The translations under genes were made by a program, and so were the position numbers. Below, piece by piece: positions 8,588 through 17,063 of a stretch of DNA of 64,000 nt. The notes beneath the pieces are model-generated. The model was not told where the DNA came from, did not search any database, and was given only the letters and a program-made list of their open reading frames with translations. Source of the DNA: Pseudomonas sivasensis (lineage in GTDB: Bacteria > Pseudomonadota > Gammaproteobacteria > Pseudomonadales > Pseudomonadaceae). The stretch is from NCBI RefSeq assembly GCF_013778505.1, contig NZ_JAAOWU010000003.1, positions 62,001 to 126,000 of the forward strand, read 5' to 3'. Every line of letters starts with the position of its first letter. Position 1 is the stretch's first letter.

Positions 8588-8799
8588 ACCCGATTGAACG
8601 CCCCGTTGGCTCGCCGTGTGTGAGCATTTGCGCGCTGGATGATGACGACATCTGCACCGGCTGCCAGCGCACCGTGGATGAAATCACGCGCTGGAGCCGC
8701 ATGGACAACGCCGAACGCCGGGTGGTGTTGGGCTTGTGCCACGAGCGAGCGGTGGCGGCTGGGCTGGTGTTTATGGCTTCTGGTAAATCCGGCGCCTGA
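8584..8799 (+). CDS. DUF1289-domain small cysteine protein
   Basis: A 71-residue protein with the DUF1289 cysteine pattern [25 protein letters not shown] followed by a WSRM helix. Four closely placed cysteines suggest a bound metal ion. The function of the family is not known to me. It overlaps the upstream gene by four bases and so is co-translated with the gamma-carbonic-anhydrase-like protein. Confidence 0.88.
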   Translation: MNPIERPVGSPCVSICALDDDDICTGCQRTVDEITRWSRMDNAERRVVLGLCHERAVAAGLVFMASGKSGA

Positions 8800-8805
8800 T
8801 AGATC

Positions 8806-8897
8806 GCCATCGGGGGGCAAGCCCCCTTCCACACTTAACCGCGTTTAATCTGTAGGAATACGGTCAAAATGTGGGAGGGGGCTTGCCCCCGATGGGA
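8806..8897. repeat. REPIN (paired REP), inward-facing type
   Basis: Two inverted copies of a REP unit: CATCGGGGGGCAAGCCCCC at the left and GTGGGAGGGGGCTTGCCCC with CGATG at the right, separated by about 45 bases that include CCGCGTTTAATCTGTAG. It lies between two plus-strand genes. The same spacer recurs in the element near 10.7 kb. Confidence 0.85.
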
Positions 8898-8964
8898 CCC
8901 TCCCAGACGACATATTTCAAAATGTGAAGTACCCTGTGCCCCTTGTTCACAGGTCTCTCGCCCC

Positions 8965-9432
8965 ATGCTCTTCCTGATCGCCTACATCAGCAGCGTCGTG
9001 CTGATCAACTTCGCTTTCTCCACCGCCCCGCACCTTGACGTGATCTGGTCCGCCTGGGGTGGCCTGGTATTTATTCTGCGCGACATGGTGCAAACCCGCT
9101 TCGGCCACGGTGCGATCATCGCCATGTTGGCGGCGCTGGTACTGTCTTACGTCACTTCCGACCCTGCCATTGCCCTTGCCAGTGCCACGGCATTCGCGGT
9201 GTCCGAATGCATCGACTGGCTGGTGTTCAGCATCACCAAGCGCCCGCTCCACGATCGCCTGTGGATAAGTTCGGCGCTGAGCATTCCCCTCGACACGTTT
9301 ATCTTCTTCGGCCTGATCGGCGCGCTGACGCCGGCGGTGGTGGGTACGGCCTTGGCATCGAAATTCGCCGGGGTCACGGTGGTGTGGCTGATCATGGCCT
9401 GGCGTATCCGCAAGCGGGCCGTCGCCAACTGA
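8965..9432 (+). CDS. Small integral membrane protein, possibly VUT/queuosine-precursor-transporter-like
   Basis: The 155-residue protein is almost wholly hydrophobic with five or six predicted membrane segments, starting MLFLIAYISSVVLINFAF and ending in the basic tail RIRKRAVAN. The segment ATAFAVSECIDWLVFSI resembles the family of YhhQ-like carriers of queuosine precursors, but the match is by eye and the protein is shorter than YhhQ. It could equally be an unrelated membrane protein. The next gene, purT, starts 69 bases downstream in the same direction, with a separate candidate promoter between them. Confidence 0.6.
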   Translation: MLFLIAYISSVVLINFAFSTAPHLDVIWSAWGGLVFILRDMVQTRFGHGAIIAMLAALVLSYVTSDPAIALASATAFAVSECIDWLVFSITKRPLHDRLWISSALSIPLDTFIFFGLIGALTPAVVGTALASKFAGVTVVWLIMAWRIRKRAVAN

Positions 9433-9439
9433 GGCCAAT

Positions 9440-9458
9440 TTTTACAGTTCATGTAAAA
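9440..9458. promoter_or_regulatory. Perfect dyad with overlapping -10 ahead of purT
   Basis: TTTTACA and TGTAAAA form perfect 7-base arms around GTTCA, 43 bases before the purT start. The right arm overlaps a good -10 element (TAAAAT, 9454-9459). This looks like an operator placed on the purT promoter. It does not look like the enteric PurR site, and the regulator is unknown. Confidence 0.55.
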
Positions 9459-9501
9459 TGCCGGCCTTTCTCCCCATGATCCGCTCCCCTGAGGACCTGA
9501 G

Positions 9502-10683
9502 ATGACCCGAATCGGAACTCCATTGTCGCCAACCGCGACCCGCGTTTTGCTGTGTGGCTGCGGTGAGCTGGGCAAGGAAGTGGTGATCGAACTGCAACGC
9601 CTGGGCGTTGAAGTGATTGCCGTGGATCGCTACGCCAATGCGCCGGCCATGCAGGTTGCCCACCGTAGCCATGTGATCAACATGCTCGACGGCGCCGCCC
9701 TGCGTGCGGTGATCGAAGCGGAAAAACCGCACTTCATCGTGCCGGAAATCGAAGCCATCGCCACCGCTACCCTGGTGGAGCTGGAAGCCGAAGGCTTCAC
9801 CGTGATCCCGACCGCGCGCGCCACGTCGCTGACCATGAACCGCGAAGGTATCCGTCGCCTGGCCGCTGAAGAACTGGACCTGCCGACCTCGCCGTACCAC
9901 TTCGCCGACACCTTTGAAGACTACAGCAAGGCCGTCCAGGATCTGGGCTTTCCGTGCGTGGTCAAGCCAGTGATGAGTTCGTCGGGCAAAGGCCAGAGCT
10001 TGCTGCGCAGCGCTGACGATGTGCAGAAGGCCTGGGATTACGCCCAGGAAGGCGGGCGGGCTGGCAAAGGCCGCGTGATCATCGAAGGTTTTATCGACTT
10101 CGACTACGAAATCACCTTGCTGACCGTGCGCCATATCGGCGGCACCACCTTCTGCGCGCCAGTCGGCCACCGTCAGGAGAAGGGCGACTATCAGGAATCC
10201 TGGCAGCCACAGGCCATGAGCCCGGTTGCCCTGGCGGAATCCGAGCGCGTTGCCAAAGCCGTGACCGAAGCCTTGGGTGGCCGTGGTCTGTTTGGCGTGG
10301 AGCTGTTCATTAAGGGCGATCAGGTGTGGTTCAGCGAAGTGTCGCCGCGCCCGCACGACACGGGTCTGGTGACCTTGATTTCCCAGGATCTATCGCAGTT
10401 TGCCCTGCACGCGCGCGCCATTCTGGGCTTGCCAATCCCGTTGATTCGCCAGTTCGGGCCTTCGGCCTCGGCGGTGATTCTGGTGGAAGGGCAGTCGACC
10501 CAGACCGCATTCGCCAACCTCGGCGCTGCACTGAGCGAGCCGGACACCGCGTTGCGTCTGTTTGGTAAGCCAGAAGTGAATGGCCAGCGCCGCATGGGCG
10601 TGGCGTTGGCGCGGGATGAGTCGATTGAAGCGGCTCGGGCCAAGGCGACCCGTGCTTCCCAAGCCGTTGTCGTAGAGCTCTAA
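9502..10683 (+). CDS. purT: Formate-dependent GAR transformylase
   Basis: PurT is the ATP-grasp enzyme that uses formate and ATP to make formylglycinamide ribonucleotide in purine synthesis. At 393 residues it has the normal length. Visible parts are the N-terminal [20 protein letters not shown], the ATP-grasp region with [15 protein letters not shown] and [15 protein letters not shown], and the metal-binding [27 protein letters not shown]. The ATG at 9502 has a purine-rich GAGGACC sequence ahead of it. It stands alone between a REPIN and the preceding membrane-protein gene. Confidence 0.97.
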   Translation: MTRIGTPLSPTATRVLLCGCGELGKEVVIELQRLGVEVIAVDRYANAPAMQVAHRSHVINMLDGAALRAVIEAEKPHFIVPEIEAIATATLVELEAEGFTVIPTARATSLTMNREGIRRLAAEELDLPTSPYHFADTFEDYSKAVQDLGFPCVVKPVMSSSGKGQSLLRSADDVQKAWDYAQEGGRAGKGRVIIEGFIDFDYEITLLTVRHIGGTTFCAPVGHRQEKGDYQESWQPQAMSPVALAESERVAKAVTEALGGRGLFGVELFIKGDQVWFSEVSPRPHDTGLVTLISQDLSQFALHARAILGLPIPLIRQFGPSASAVILVEGQSTQTAFANLGAALSEPDTALRLFGKPEVNGQRRMGVALARDESIEAARAKATRASQAVVVEL

Positions 10684-10687
10684 AAGC

Positions 10688-10800
10688 ATCGGGGGCAAAT
10701 CGAATCTTCGCACCGCCCCTCCCACACTTGACCGCGTTTAATCTGTAGAAATGCGCTCAAAATGTGGGAGGGGCGGTGCGACGATTCGACTTGCCGCCGA
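10688..10800. repeat. REPIN variant with longer arms, between convergent genes
   Basis: The left arm reads CATCGGGGGCAAATCG...GGGGCGGTGCG in reverse, and the right arm GTGGGAGGGGCGGTGCGACG then TTGCCGCCGATA. The middle shares ACCGCGTTTAATCTGTAG and TCAAAATGTGGGAGG with the element at 8.8 kb. It lies between purT and the convergent MFS gene and could end transcription from both sides. Confidence 0.8.
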
Positions 10801-10810
10801 TAGCGGTCTA

Positions 10811-12121
10811 TCAGGCAACCTTGTTCAAATCATTATCCCGCGTCTCTTTCAGGCACAGCACAGCAATCAAGCTGAGCAACGCTGCCGCCGACACATACCC
10901 GCCGACATAACTGAGCCCGCCCATCGCCACCAGCTTGGTTGCGAAAAACGGTGCCGCCGAAGCGCCCACAATTCCACCCAAGTTATACGCCGCCGAAGCG
11001 CCGGTATAACGCACGCGGGTTGGGAATAGCTCTGGCAGCAGGGCGCCCATCGGTGCGAAGGTCACACCCATCAGGAACAGCTCCAGCGCCAGGAACAGTG
11101 CCACGGCCCAGGTCGAGCCGTGAGTCAGCAGTGGCTCCATGGTGAAGCCGGACAGGATCGCCAGGACTGCGCCGACGATCAGCACCGGCTTGCGCCCGTA
11201 CCGATCACTGGCCAAGGCAGCCAACGGTGTGGCCAAACCCATGAACAGCACCGCGAAGCACAGCAGGCCAAGGAATGTCTCGCGGCTGTAGCCCAGGGTC
11301 GACACGCCGTAGCTCAGGGAGAACGCCGTGGTGATATAGAACAGCGCATAGCACACCACCATCGATGCGGCGCCCAGCAGCACCGGCAGCCAATGCTGGC
11401 TGAACAATTCCACCAGCGGCACCTTTACCGGTTTTTCCTTGGCCACGGCGTTGGCGAACACCGGGGTTTCATGCAATTTCAACCGCGCGTACAGGCCGAC
11501 CATCACCAGTGCTGCGCTGAGGATGAACGGGATGCGCCAGCCCCAGCTACGGAATTGCTCGTCGTTGAGGCTCATGGCCAGGATCAGGAACAAGCCGTTT
11601 GCGGCCAGGAAGCCGATCGATGGGCCAAGCTGCGGGAACATGCCGAACCAGGCGCGTTTGCCCTTTGGCGCATTCTCGGTAGCCAGCAGCGCCGCGCCGC
11701 CCCATTCCCCGCCCAGGCCAAGGCCCTGGCCGAAACGCAGCACGCACAACAGAATCGGCGCCCAGGCCCCGATGCTGTCATAGCCGGGCAGCAAACCGAT
11801 CAACGTGGTGCACACGCCCATCAGCAGCAGTGAAGCCACCAGCGTCGACTTGCGGCCGATACGGTCGCCAAAGTGGCCGAACAGCGCTGAGCCCAGAGGG
11901 CGGGCGATAAAGGCGATACCGAAGGTCAGGAATGACGCCAGCATCTGCGCGGTGCCGGAGGTTTGCGGGAAGAATACCGGGCCGATCACCAGGGCAGCGG
12001 CGGTGGCGTAAATATAGAAGTCGTAGAACTCGATGGCGGTACCGACGATGCTCGCGGTGGCGACTCGTGCAGTCGAGTTGGTCGGGGCGGCGGTCGCAGC
12101 CTCGTTATAGGTGGTGCTCAT
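10811..12121 (-). CDS. MFS transporter, metabolite:H+ symporter (MHS) family
   Basis: A 436-residue inner-membrane carrier with 12 predicted helices. TAIEFYDFYIYATAAALVIG in helix 1, GHFGDRIGRKSTLV after helix 2, and GGEWGGAALLATENAPKGKR in the middle are characteristic of the MHS group (ProP, KgtP, ShiA relatives). The substrate, probably an organic acid or osmolyte, cannot be read from the sequence. The ATG at 12121 is preceded by AGGGAT at a suitable distance. A 9-base-arm dyad lies 53 bases upstream of it. Confidence 0.88.
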   Translation of the reverse strand: MSTTYNEAATAAPTNSTARVATASIVGTAIEFYDFYIYATAAALVIGPVFFPQTSGTAQMLASFLTFGIAFIARPLGSALFGHFGDRIGRKSTLVASLLLMGVCTTLIGLLPGYDSIGAWAPILLCVLRFGQGLGLGGEWGGAALLATENAPKGKRAWFGMFPQLGPSIGFLAANGLFLILAMSLNDEQFRSWGWRIPFILSAALVMVGLYARLKLHETPVFANAVAKEKPVKVPLVELFSQHWLPVLLGAASMVVCYALFYITTAFSLSYGVSTLGYSRETFLGLLCFAVLFMGLATPLAALASDRYGRKPVLIVGAVLAILSGFTMEPLLTHGSTWAVALFLALELFLMGVTFAPMGALLPELFPTRVRYTGASAAYNLGGIVGASAAPFFATKLVAMGGLSYVGGYVSAAALLSLIAVLCLKETRDNDLNKVA

Positions 12122-12174
12122 TGAGTTATCCCTGACAGTCATTGCGCGTTTGGACGCGGATTATTATTGGTCGA

Positions 12175-12195
12175 ACACCCCTGGATCAGGGGTGT
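12175..12195. promoter_or_regulatory. Perfect 9-base-arm dyad upstream of the MFS gene
   Basis: ACACCCCTG and CAGGGGTGT are exact inverted copies around the loop GAT. It sits in the 222-base gap between the MFS gene and the stop of the CNNM gene. It could be an operator for the MFS gene or an RNA hairpin in the leader. No T-run follows on the minus strand, so it is not a typical terminator of the CNNM gene upstream. Confidence 0.4.
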
Positions 12196-12343
12196 GCGCG
12201 GGGCGGCTCGGGATGGGAGCGTACACCGGTCAGACGGGATGCTGCGGTGCCTGGACGCGCTCAGTGCGGATAGCACACGGTCGGGCGGGGCTTGGGTAAG
12301 CCGACCCGATTATAGGAAGGGGGTTGCGCATCGAACAAGCGGA

Positions 12344-13582
12344 TTAAACGGCCACCGGCACTCGACTGGTGTGCCAGATCAGTACCTTGCTCACCCGGTT
12401 GTCCTCGGTTTCGAGGATTTCCAGGCGGTAGCGGCCGATCTTCAGGCACACCGCGCAATCCGGAATGGTCTCCAGGGCTTCGGTCACCAGGCCGTTGAGC
12501 GTCTTGGGGCCGTCGCTTGGCAGGTGCCATCCCAGGCTCTTGTTCAGTTCGCGGATCGAAGCGGCGCCATCAATGATGTAGCGGCCATCGGGCTGCGCTT
12601 CGATATGCGGGTTGTCCGTACCCTGTTCACTTTCGAACTCTCCGACGATTTCTTCGAGGATGTCTTCCAGAGTAACGATGCCCAGCACTTCGCCATATTC
12701 ATCCACCACCATGCCCAAGCGCCGCTGCTGTTTGTGGAAGTTCAGCAGTTGCAGCTGGAGGGGCGTGCTTTCCGGTACGAAGTAGGGTTCGTAGGAGGCC
12801 TCGAGCAAAGCTTCCTTGGTCAGGCTGGCGCCCGGCAGCAGATGCTGGATCAGTCGGGTGTTCAGTACGGCTTCGACCTGATTGATGTCACTGTGGAACA
12901 CCGGCAGGCGAGTGCGCGGGGAGGTGCGCAGTTGCTCGATGATTTCTTCGATCGAGTCATCCAGGTTGATACCGTCCACTTCGCTGCGGGGTACCAGGAT
13001 GTCATTGACGGTGATGTTGTCCAAGGCGTGGATGCCCGGCATACCAGGGGTGCGGCTGTCGTCGGCCTCGGGCTGCGGTTCATCGTCGTGGTCGGGCTGT
13101 GGCTCGTCACTGTTTTTCACCACGCCGGGCTTTCGGGCAAACGGGCGTAGCAGCAACAGGCTGATGCCATTGAGCAGCCAGGCGGCGGGATAGAGGATTT
13201 TCAATGGCACGCCCAGCAGCGTGTTGCCGAAGCCCAGCACCGCTTGCGGATGGCGGGTTGCCAAGGCGCGTGGCAGGTAGTCGGCCAGGATCAGTAGAAC
13301 AGCGCAGGAGATCAGCCAGCCGAGCCACGGGCCGTTCTGTGCCCAGGCATAAATCGCCAGCAGGGTGCAGAGGATTACCACGGCCGCACGGCACAGGCTG
13401 TTGCACAGGATCAGGCTGTGGCGCGGGAAACTCAGGCGGGCGGCAGCCTTGTCGCCCTGACGTGTACCGGGGCGCAGGGCCAGCAGGTGTTGTTGTGCGG
13501 CTTCGATGGCGGTAAACAGCGCCGCCCATAACACCAGCAAGGCGATTACCGCGAGCATCGGCCCAAGGGGCAAGTTGTCCAT
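12344..13582 (-). CDS. CNNM/CorC (HlyC)-type membrane protein with CBS pair
   Basis: The 412-residue protein has an N-terminal DUF21 domain with about four membrane helices (residues 1-150), a CBS pair (about 195-320, starting VNDILVPRSEVDGINLDD) and a C-terminal CorC_HlyC domain (about 325-410). Homologues are linked to magnesium or cobalt efflux and bind adenine nucleotides in the CBS pair; the old name haemolysin is misleading. The gene is 12 bases behind the CcsA-like gene and in the same orientation, so the two form an operon. Confidence 0.9.
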   Translation of the reverse strand: MDNLPLGPMLAVIALLVLWAALFTAIEAAQQHLLALRPGTRQGDKAAARLSFPRHSLILCNSLCRAAVVILCTLLAIYAWAQNGPWLGWLISCAVLLILADYLPRALATRHPQAVLGFGNTLLGVPLKILYPAAWLLNGISLLLLRPFARKPGVVKNSDEPQPDHDDEPQPEADDSRTPGMPGIHALDNITVNDILVPRSEVDGINLDDSIEEIIEQLRTSPRTRLPVFHSDINQVEAVLNTRLIQHLLPGASLTKEALLEASYEPYFVPESTPLQLQLLNFHKQQRRLGMVVDEYGEVLGIVTLEDILEEIVGEFESEQGTDNPHIEAQPDGRYIIDGAASIRELNKSLGWHLPSDGPKTLNGLVTEALETIPDCAVCLKIGRYRLEILETEDNRVSKVLIWHTSRVPVAV

Positions 13583-13594
13583 GATTGCTGCCCG

Positions 13595-14407
13595 TCAAAT
13601 ATGCAGGATGTATTCGCGAACCAGCTTGCTGCCGAAATAGGCCAGCATCAGCAGGCAGAAACCGGCCAGGGTCCAGCGGATCGCCTTGTGCCCGCGCCAG
13701 CCGAGGCGATTGCGGCCCCACAGCAACACGCTGAACACCACCCAGGCCAGGCACGCCAGCAGGGTCTTGTGCACCAGGTGCTGGGCAAACAGGTTCTCGA
13801 CGAACAACCAGCCGGAGATAAGCGACAGCGAGAGCAGCGTCCAGCCGGCCCATAGGAAACCGAATAGCAGGCTTTCCATGGTTTGCAGCGGAGGGAAATT
13901 CTTGATCAGGCCGGAGGGGTGCTTGTGCTTGAGCTGGTGATCCTGCAGGAGCAGGAGCAGGGCCTGGAACACCGCGATGGTGAACATGCCGTAGGCCAGG
14001 ATCGACAGCAGGATATGGGCGAGGATACCGGGTTCTTCGTCAATCACCTGCACCGTGCCGGTGGGCGCGAACTGCGCCAGTAGCACCGTCAGTACGCCCA
14101 GGGGGAAGAGCAGGACCAGTAGGTTCTCAACGGGGATCCGGTAGCAGGCCAGCAGCGTCAGCGCGATGACCGCTGCAGCGATCAGGCTGGCGGCACTGAA
14201 AAAGTCCAGGCCCAGGCCGACCGGCGTCATCAGGTGGGTGAACAGGCTCGCGGCATGAGCCAGCAGGGCGAGTACGCCCAGGCTGACCAGCAGGCGTTTG
14301 TCCGCCTTGGTGCCTTGGGCAAGACGAGTGCCCTGATAGAAGGTCGCAGCGGCATATAAGAGGGCGGCGGCGAGACTGGGTAGCAAACTGGGTGACAAGG
14401 GGACCAT
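13595..14407 (-). CDS. Cytochrome c assembly (CcsA/YpjD-like) membrane protein
   Basis: A 270-residue integral membrane protein with eight predicted helices. It has the conserved patterns of the CcsA-like YpjD group: HAASLFTHL, GILAHILLSILAYGMFTIAVFQALLL and HLVHKTLLACLAWVVFSVLLWGR. The tryptophan-rich WWD haem-handling motif of true CcsA/CcmC proteins is not evident. The role is therefore uncertain even though databases name it cytochrome c assembly. The gene is divergent from ffh, and this pairing is common in gamma-proteobacteria. The ATG at 14407 follows AGGA closely. Confidence 0.85.
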   Translation of the reverse strand: MVPLSPSLLPSLAAALLYAAATFYQGTRLAQGTKADKRLLVSLGVLALLAHAASLFTHLMTPVGLGLDFFSAASLIAAAVIALTLLACYRIPVENLLVLLFPLGVLTVLLAQFAPTGTVQVIDEEPGILAHILLSILAYGMFTIAVFQALLLLLQDHQLKHKHPSGLIKNFPPLQTMESLLFGFLWAGWTLLSLSLISGWLFVENLFAQHLVHKTLLACLAWVVFSVLLWGRNRLGWRGHKAIRWTLAGFCLLMLAYFGSKLVREYILHI

Positions 14408-14511
14408 AAATCCTGATAGACAAGCCCGAAAGGCGCTGAGTTTGGCATACACCTGCGTTCCACGAAAGACTCCCGGACCAGACAGCGGGTGTGCATGGGC
14501 GCAGTCTTCGC

Positions 14512-14517
14512 TATAAT
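14512..14517 (+). promoter_or_regulatory. -10 element of the likely ffh promoter
   Basis: A perfect TATAAT lies 124 bases upstream of ffh in the intergenic region shared with the divergent CcsA-like gene. No strong -35 is evident at the right distance. Confidence 0.5.
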
Positions 14518-14640
14518 CCGCGACCTGCCCACGCCGCAGGCTCGCCGAGCGCTGTTTTTAATAGCGATTTACCACAGCCTGGGCCGCCATTACCTCGGTC
14601 TACAATGCATTTCGATGAATAGGGCCTGAAAGGATCGCGC

Positions 14641-16017
14641 ATGTTTGAAAACCTGACTGACCGTCTCTCGCAGACGCTGCGCCACGTAACCGGCAAGGCC
14701 AAGCTGACCGAGGACAATATTAAAGACACCCTGCGTGAAGTACGCATGGCGTTGCTGGAAGCCGACGTGGCCTTGCCTGTGGTCAAGGACTTCGTCAACT
14801 CGGTCAAGGAACGTGCGGTCGGCACTGAAGTGTCCCGCAGCCTGACCCCGGGCCAGGCCTTTGTGAAGATCGTCCAGGCCGAACTCGAAAGCCTGATGGG
14901 CGCCGCCAACGAAGATTTGAACCTCAGCGCCGTGCCACCGGCCGTCGTGCTGATGGCCGGTCTGCAAGGTGCGGGTAAAACCACCACCGCCGGCAAGCTG
15001 GCGCGCTTCCTTAAAGAGCGCAAGAAGAAGTCGGTAATGGTTGTGTCGGCCGACGTGTACCGTCCTGCGGCCATCAAACAGTTGGAAATGCTGGCGGGCG
15101 AAGTGGGCGTAACCTTCTTCCCGTCCGATCTGAGCCAGAAGCCAGTCGACATTGCCAACGCAGCTATTAAAGAGGCCAAGCTCAAGTTCATTGATGTCGT
15201 GATCGTCGATACCGCCGGTCGCCTGCACATTGATGAAGAGATGATGGGCGAGATCAAGGCGCTGCATGCCGCGATCAATCCGGTCGAGACACTGTTCGTG
15301 GTCGACGCCATGACCGGCCAGGATGCGGCTAACACCGCCAAGGCTTTCGGTGAGGCGCTGCCGCTGACCGGCGTGATCCTGACCAAGGTCGATGGCGACG
15401 CCCGTGGCGGTGCTGCGCTGTCGGTACGCGCCATTACCGGCAAGCCGATCAAGTTCATCGGTATGGGTGAGAAGAGCGAAGCGCTCGAACCGTTCCACCC
15501 TGAGCGTATCGCCTCGCGTATCCTCGGCATGGGCGATGTGCTCAGCCTGATCGAACAGGCCGAAGCCACCCTCGACAAGGACAAGGCCGATAAACTGGCC
15601 AAGAAGCTGAAGAAGGGCAAGGGCTTCGACCTCGAAGACTTCCGCGACCAGCTGCAACAAATGAAGAACATGGGCGGCCTCGGCGGCCTGATGGACAAGC
15701 TGCCGAACATCGGCGGTGTGAACCTGGCGCAAATGGGCAATGCCCAAGGCGCGGCAGAGAAGCAGTTCAAGCAGATGGAAGCCATCATCAACTCCATGAC
15801 CCCGGCCGAGCGCCGCGACCCTGAGCTGATCAGCGGTTCGCGCAAGCGTCGGATCGCCATGGGTTCCGGCACCCAGGTGCAGGACATCGGTCGCTTGATC
15901 AAGCAGCACAAGCAGATGCAGAAGATGATGAAGAAATTCTCCGCCAAAGGCGGAATGGCCAAGATGATGCGCGGCATGGGCGGTATGTTGCCCGGCGGTG
16001 GCATGCCGAAAATGTAA
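14641..16017 (+). CDS. ffh: Signal recognition particle protein Ffh
   Basis: Ffh binds 4.5S RNA and signal sequences on ribosomes and delivers membrane proteins to FtsY. The 458-residue protein shows the N domain, the GTPase motifs GLQGAGKTTTAGKLA, DTAGRLH and TKVDGDARGG, and a methionine-rich M domain ending GGMAKMMRGMGGMLPGGGM. It is full length. It stands upstream of the rpsP operon but separated by a 250-base gap with its own promoter. Confidence 0.98.
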   Translation: MFENLTDRLSQTLRHVTGKAKLTEDNIKDTLREVRMALLEADVALPVVKDFVNSVKERAVGTEVSRSLTPGQAFVKIVQAELESLMGAANEDLNLSAVPPAVVLMAGLQGAGKTTTAGKLARFLKERKKKSVMVVSADVYRPAAIKQLEMLAGEVGVTFFPSDLSQKPVDIANAAIKEAKLKFIDVVIVDTAGRLHIDEEMMGEIKALHAAINPVETLFVVDAMTGQDAANTAKAFGEALPLTGVILTKVDGDARGGAALSVRAITGKPIKFIGMGEKSEALEPFHPERIASRILGMGDVLSLIEQAEATLDKDKADKLAKKLKKGKGFDLEDFRDQLQQMKNMGGLGGLMDKLPNIGGVNLAQMGNAQGAAEKQFKQMEAIINSMTPAERRDPELISGSRKRRIAMGSGTQVQDIGRLIKQHKQMQKMMKKFSAKGGMAKMMRGMGGMLPGGGMPKM

Positions 16018-16024
16018 AGAATTC

Positions 16025-16046
16025 GAGCGCAAGTTCGCTTGCGCTC
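16025..16046 (+). terminator. Stem-loop after ffh
   Basis: GAGCGCAAG pairs with CTTGCGCTC around a TTCG tetraloop, a very stable hairpin just after the ffh stop. A T-run is missing, so it may protect the 3' end or act in weak termination. Confidence 0.5.
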
Positions 16047-16167
16047 CGACCCACAGGGATGTGGGATCTCCAGCAAACCCGCCGTTGGCGGGGGCTGACC
16101 TGCCGTTTTAAACGACGGCTCTATAGCAGATCTGAATGGCACGCTGATAGGCGCCAGAAAAAGACAT

Positions 16168-16195
16168 TTGCAAAAGTCCGGATATTCCTTAGAAT
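16168..16195 (+). promoter_or_regulatory. Sigma-70-type promoter of the rpsP operon
   Basis: TTGCAA (16168-16173) and TAGAAT (16190-16195) are spaced by 16 bases, about 70 bases ahead of rpsP. This fits a strong vegetative promoter for rpsP-rimM-trmD-rplS. Confidence 0.7.
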
Positions 16196-16267
16196 ATGCG
16201 GCCTTTCGGGCACCTATGCCCGCTGTGCATTTAGATTTGCAGCACCGACTACAGGAACGATCTTCAC

Positions 16268-16519
16268 ATGCTAACAATCCGTCTTGCCCTCGGCGGCTCC
16301 AAAAAGCGCCCGTTTTACCACTTGACCGTAACCGACAGCCGCAACCCGCGCGACGGTTCGCACAAAGAACAGGTTGGTTTCTTCAACCCTGTTGCTCGTG
16401 GTCAAGAAGTTCGTCTGTCCGTGAACCAAGAGCGCGTAGCCTACTGGCTGAGCGTTGGCGCACAGCCATCCGAGCGCGTTGCAAAACTGTTGAAGGACTC
16501 GGCTAAGGCCGCAGCCTGA
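16268..16519 (+). CDS. rpsP: 30S ribosomal protein S16
   Basis: S16 is an assembly protein of the small ribosomal subunit. The 83-residue sequence starts [19 protein letters not shown] and has the conserved [17 protein letters not shown] and [14 protein letters not shown]. It is first in the conserved operon rpsP-rimM-trmD-rplS, five bases ahead of rimM. Confidence 0.98.
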   Translation: MLTIRLALGGSKKRPFYHLTVTDSRNPRDGSHKEQVGFFNPVARGQEVRLSVNQERVAYWLSVGAQPSERVAKLLKDSAKAAA

Positions 16520-16524
16520 GCAAT

Positions 16525-17061
16525 ATGAACGCGACGCCAACTGTTGCTGATGATTTGATCGTTATCGGCAAGATTTATTCTGTTCATGGCGTTCGCGGCG
16601 AAGTGAAGGTGTATTCCTTTACTGATCCGACAGAAAACCTGTTGCAGTACAAAACCTGGACGCTCAAGCGCGAAGGTAGTGTGAAACAGGTCGAGCTGGT
16701 CAGTGGGCGTGGGAGCGATAAGTTCCTGGTCGCGAAGCTCAAGGGTCTTGATGATCGTGAAGAAGCTCGTCTTCTGGCTGGTTATGAGATCTGCGTGCCG
16801 CGCAACCTGTTCCCTGAATTGACCGACGGCGAGTACTACTGGTACCAGCTGGAAGGTCTGAAGGTTATTGATCAACTCGGGCAATTGTTCGGGAAAATCG
16901 ATCATCTTCTGGAAACCGGCGCCAATGATGTAATGGTGGTCAAGCCTTGTGCTGGCAGCCTGGATGATCGCGAACGCTTGTTGCCCTATACGGAGCAATG
17001 CGTGTTGGCTGTTGACCTGGCAGCGGGCGAGATGAAGGTGGAATGGGACGCGGACTTCTAA
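16525..17061 (+). CDS. rimM: Ribosome maturation factor RimM
   Basis: RimM helps assemble the 30S head around S19. The 178-residue protein has the N-terminal RimM barrel ([22 protein letters not shown]) and a C-terminal PRC-barrel ([20 protein letters not shown]). Its stop lies three bases ahead of the GTG start of trmD, so the two are probably coupled. Confidence 0.97.
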   Translation: MNATPTVADDLIVIGKIYSVHGVRGEVKVYSFTDPTENLLQYKTWTLKREGSVKQVELVSGRGSDKFLVAKLKGLDDREEARLLAGYEICVPRNLFPELTDGEYYWYQLEGLKVIDQLGQLFGKIDHLLETGANDVMVVKPCAGSLDDRERLLPYTEQCVLAVDLAAGEMKVEWDADF

Positions 17062-17063
17062 GC

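Noticed and set aside
12344..13582. Haemolysin, as such proteins are sometimes named
   Set aside because: The DUF21-CBS-CorC layout is that of a CNNM/CorC ion-related protein; there is no toxin feature.
16073..16100. Possible attenuator hairpin in the rpsP leader
   Set aside because: The GCCGTT/GGCGGG pairing is short and imperfect and lies upstream of the proposed rpsP promoter, so it would not be in the transcript.
14511..16277. Long open frame (588 codons) on the strand opposite ffh
   Set aside because: It lies antisense to a certain gene, reads as a Ser/Arg/Pro-rich sequence with no domain, and arises from the high-GC codon pattern of ffh.
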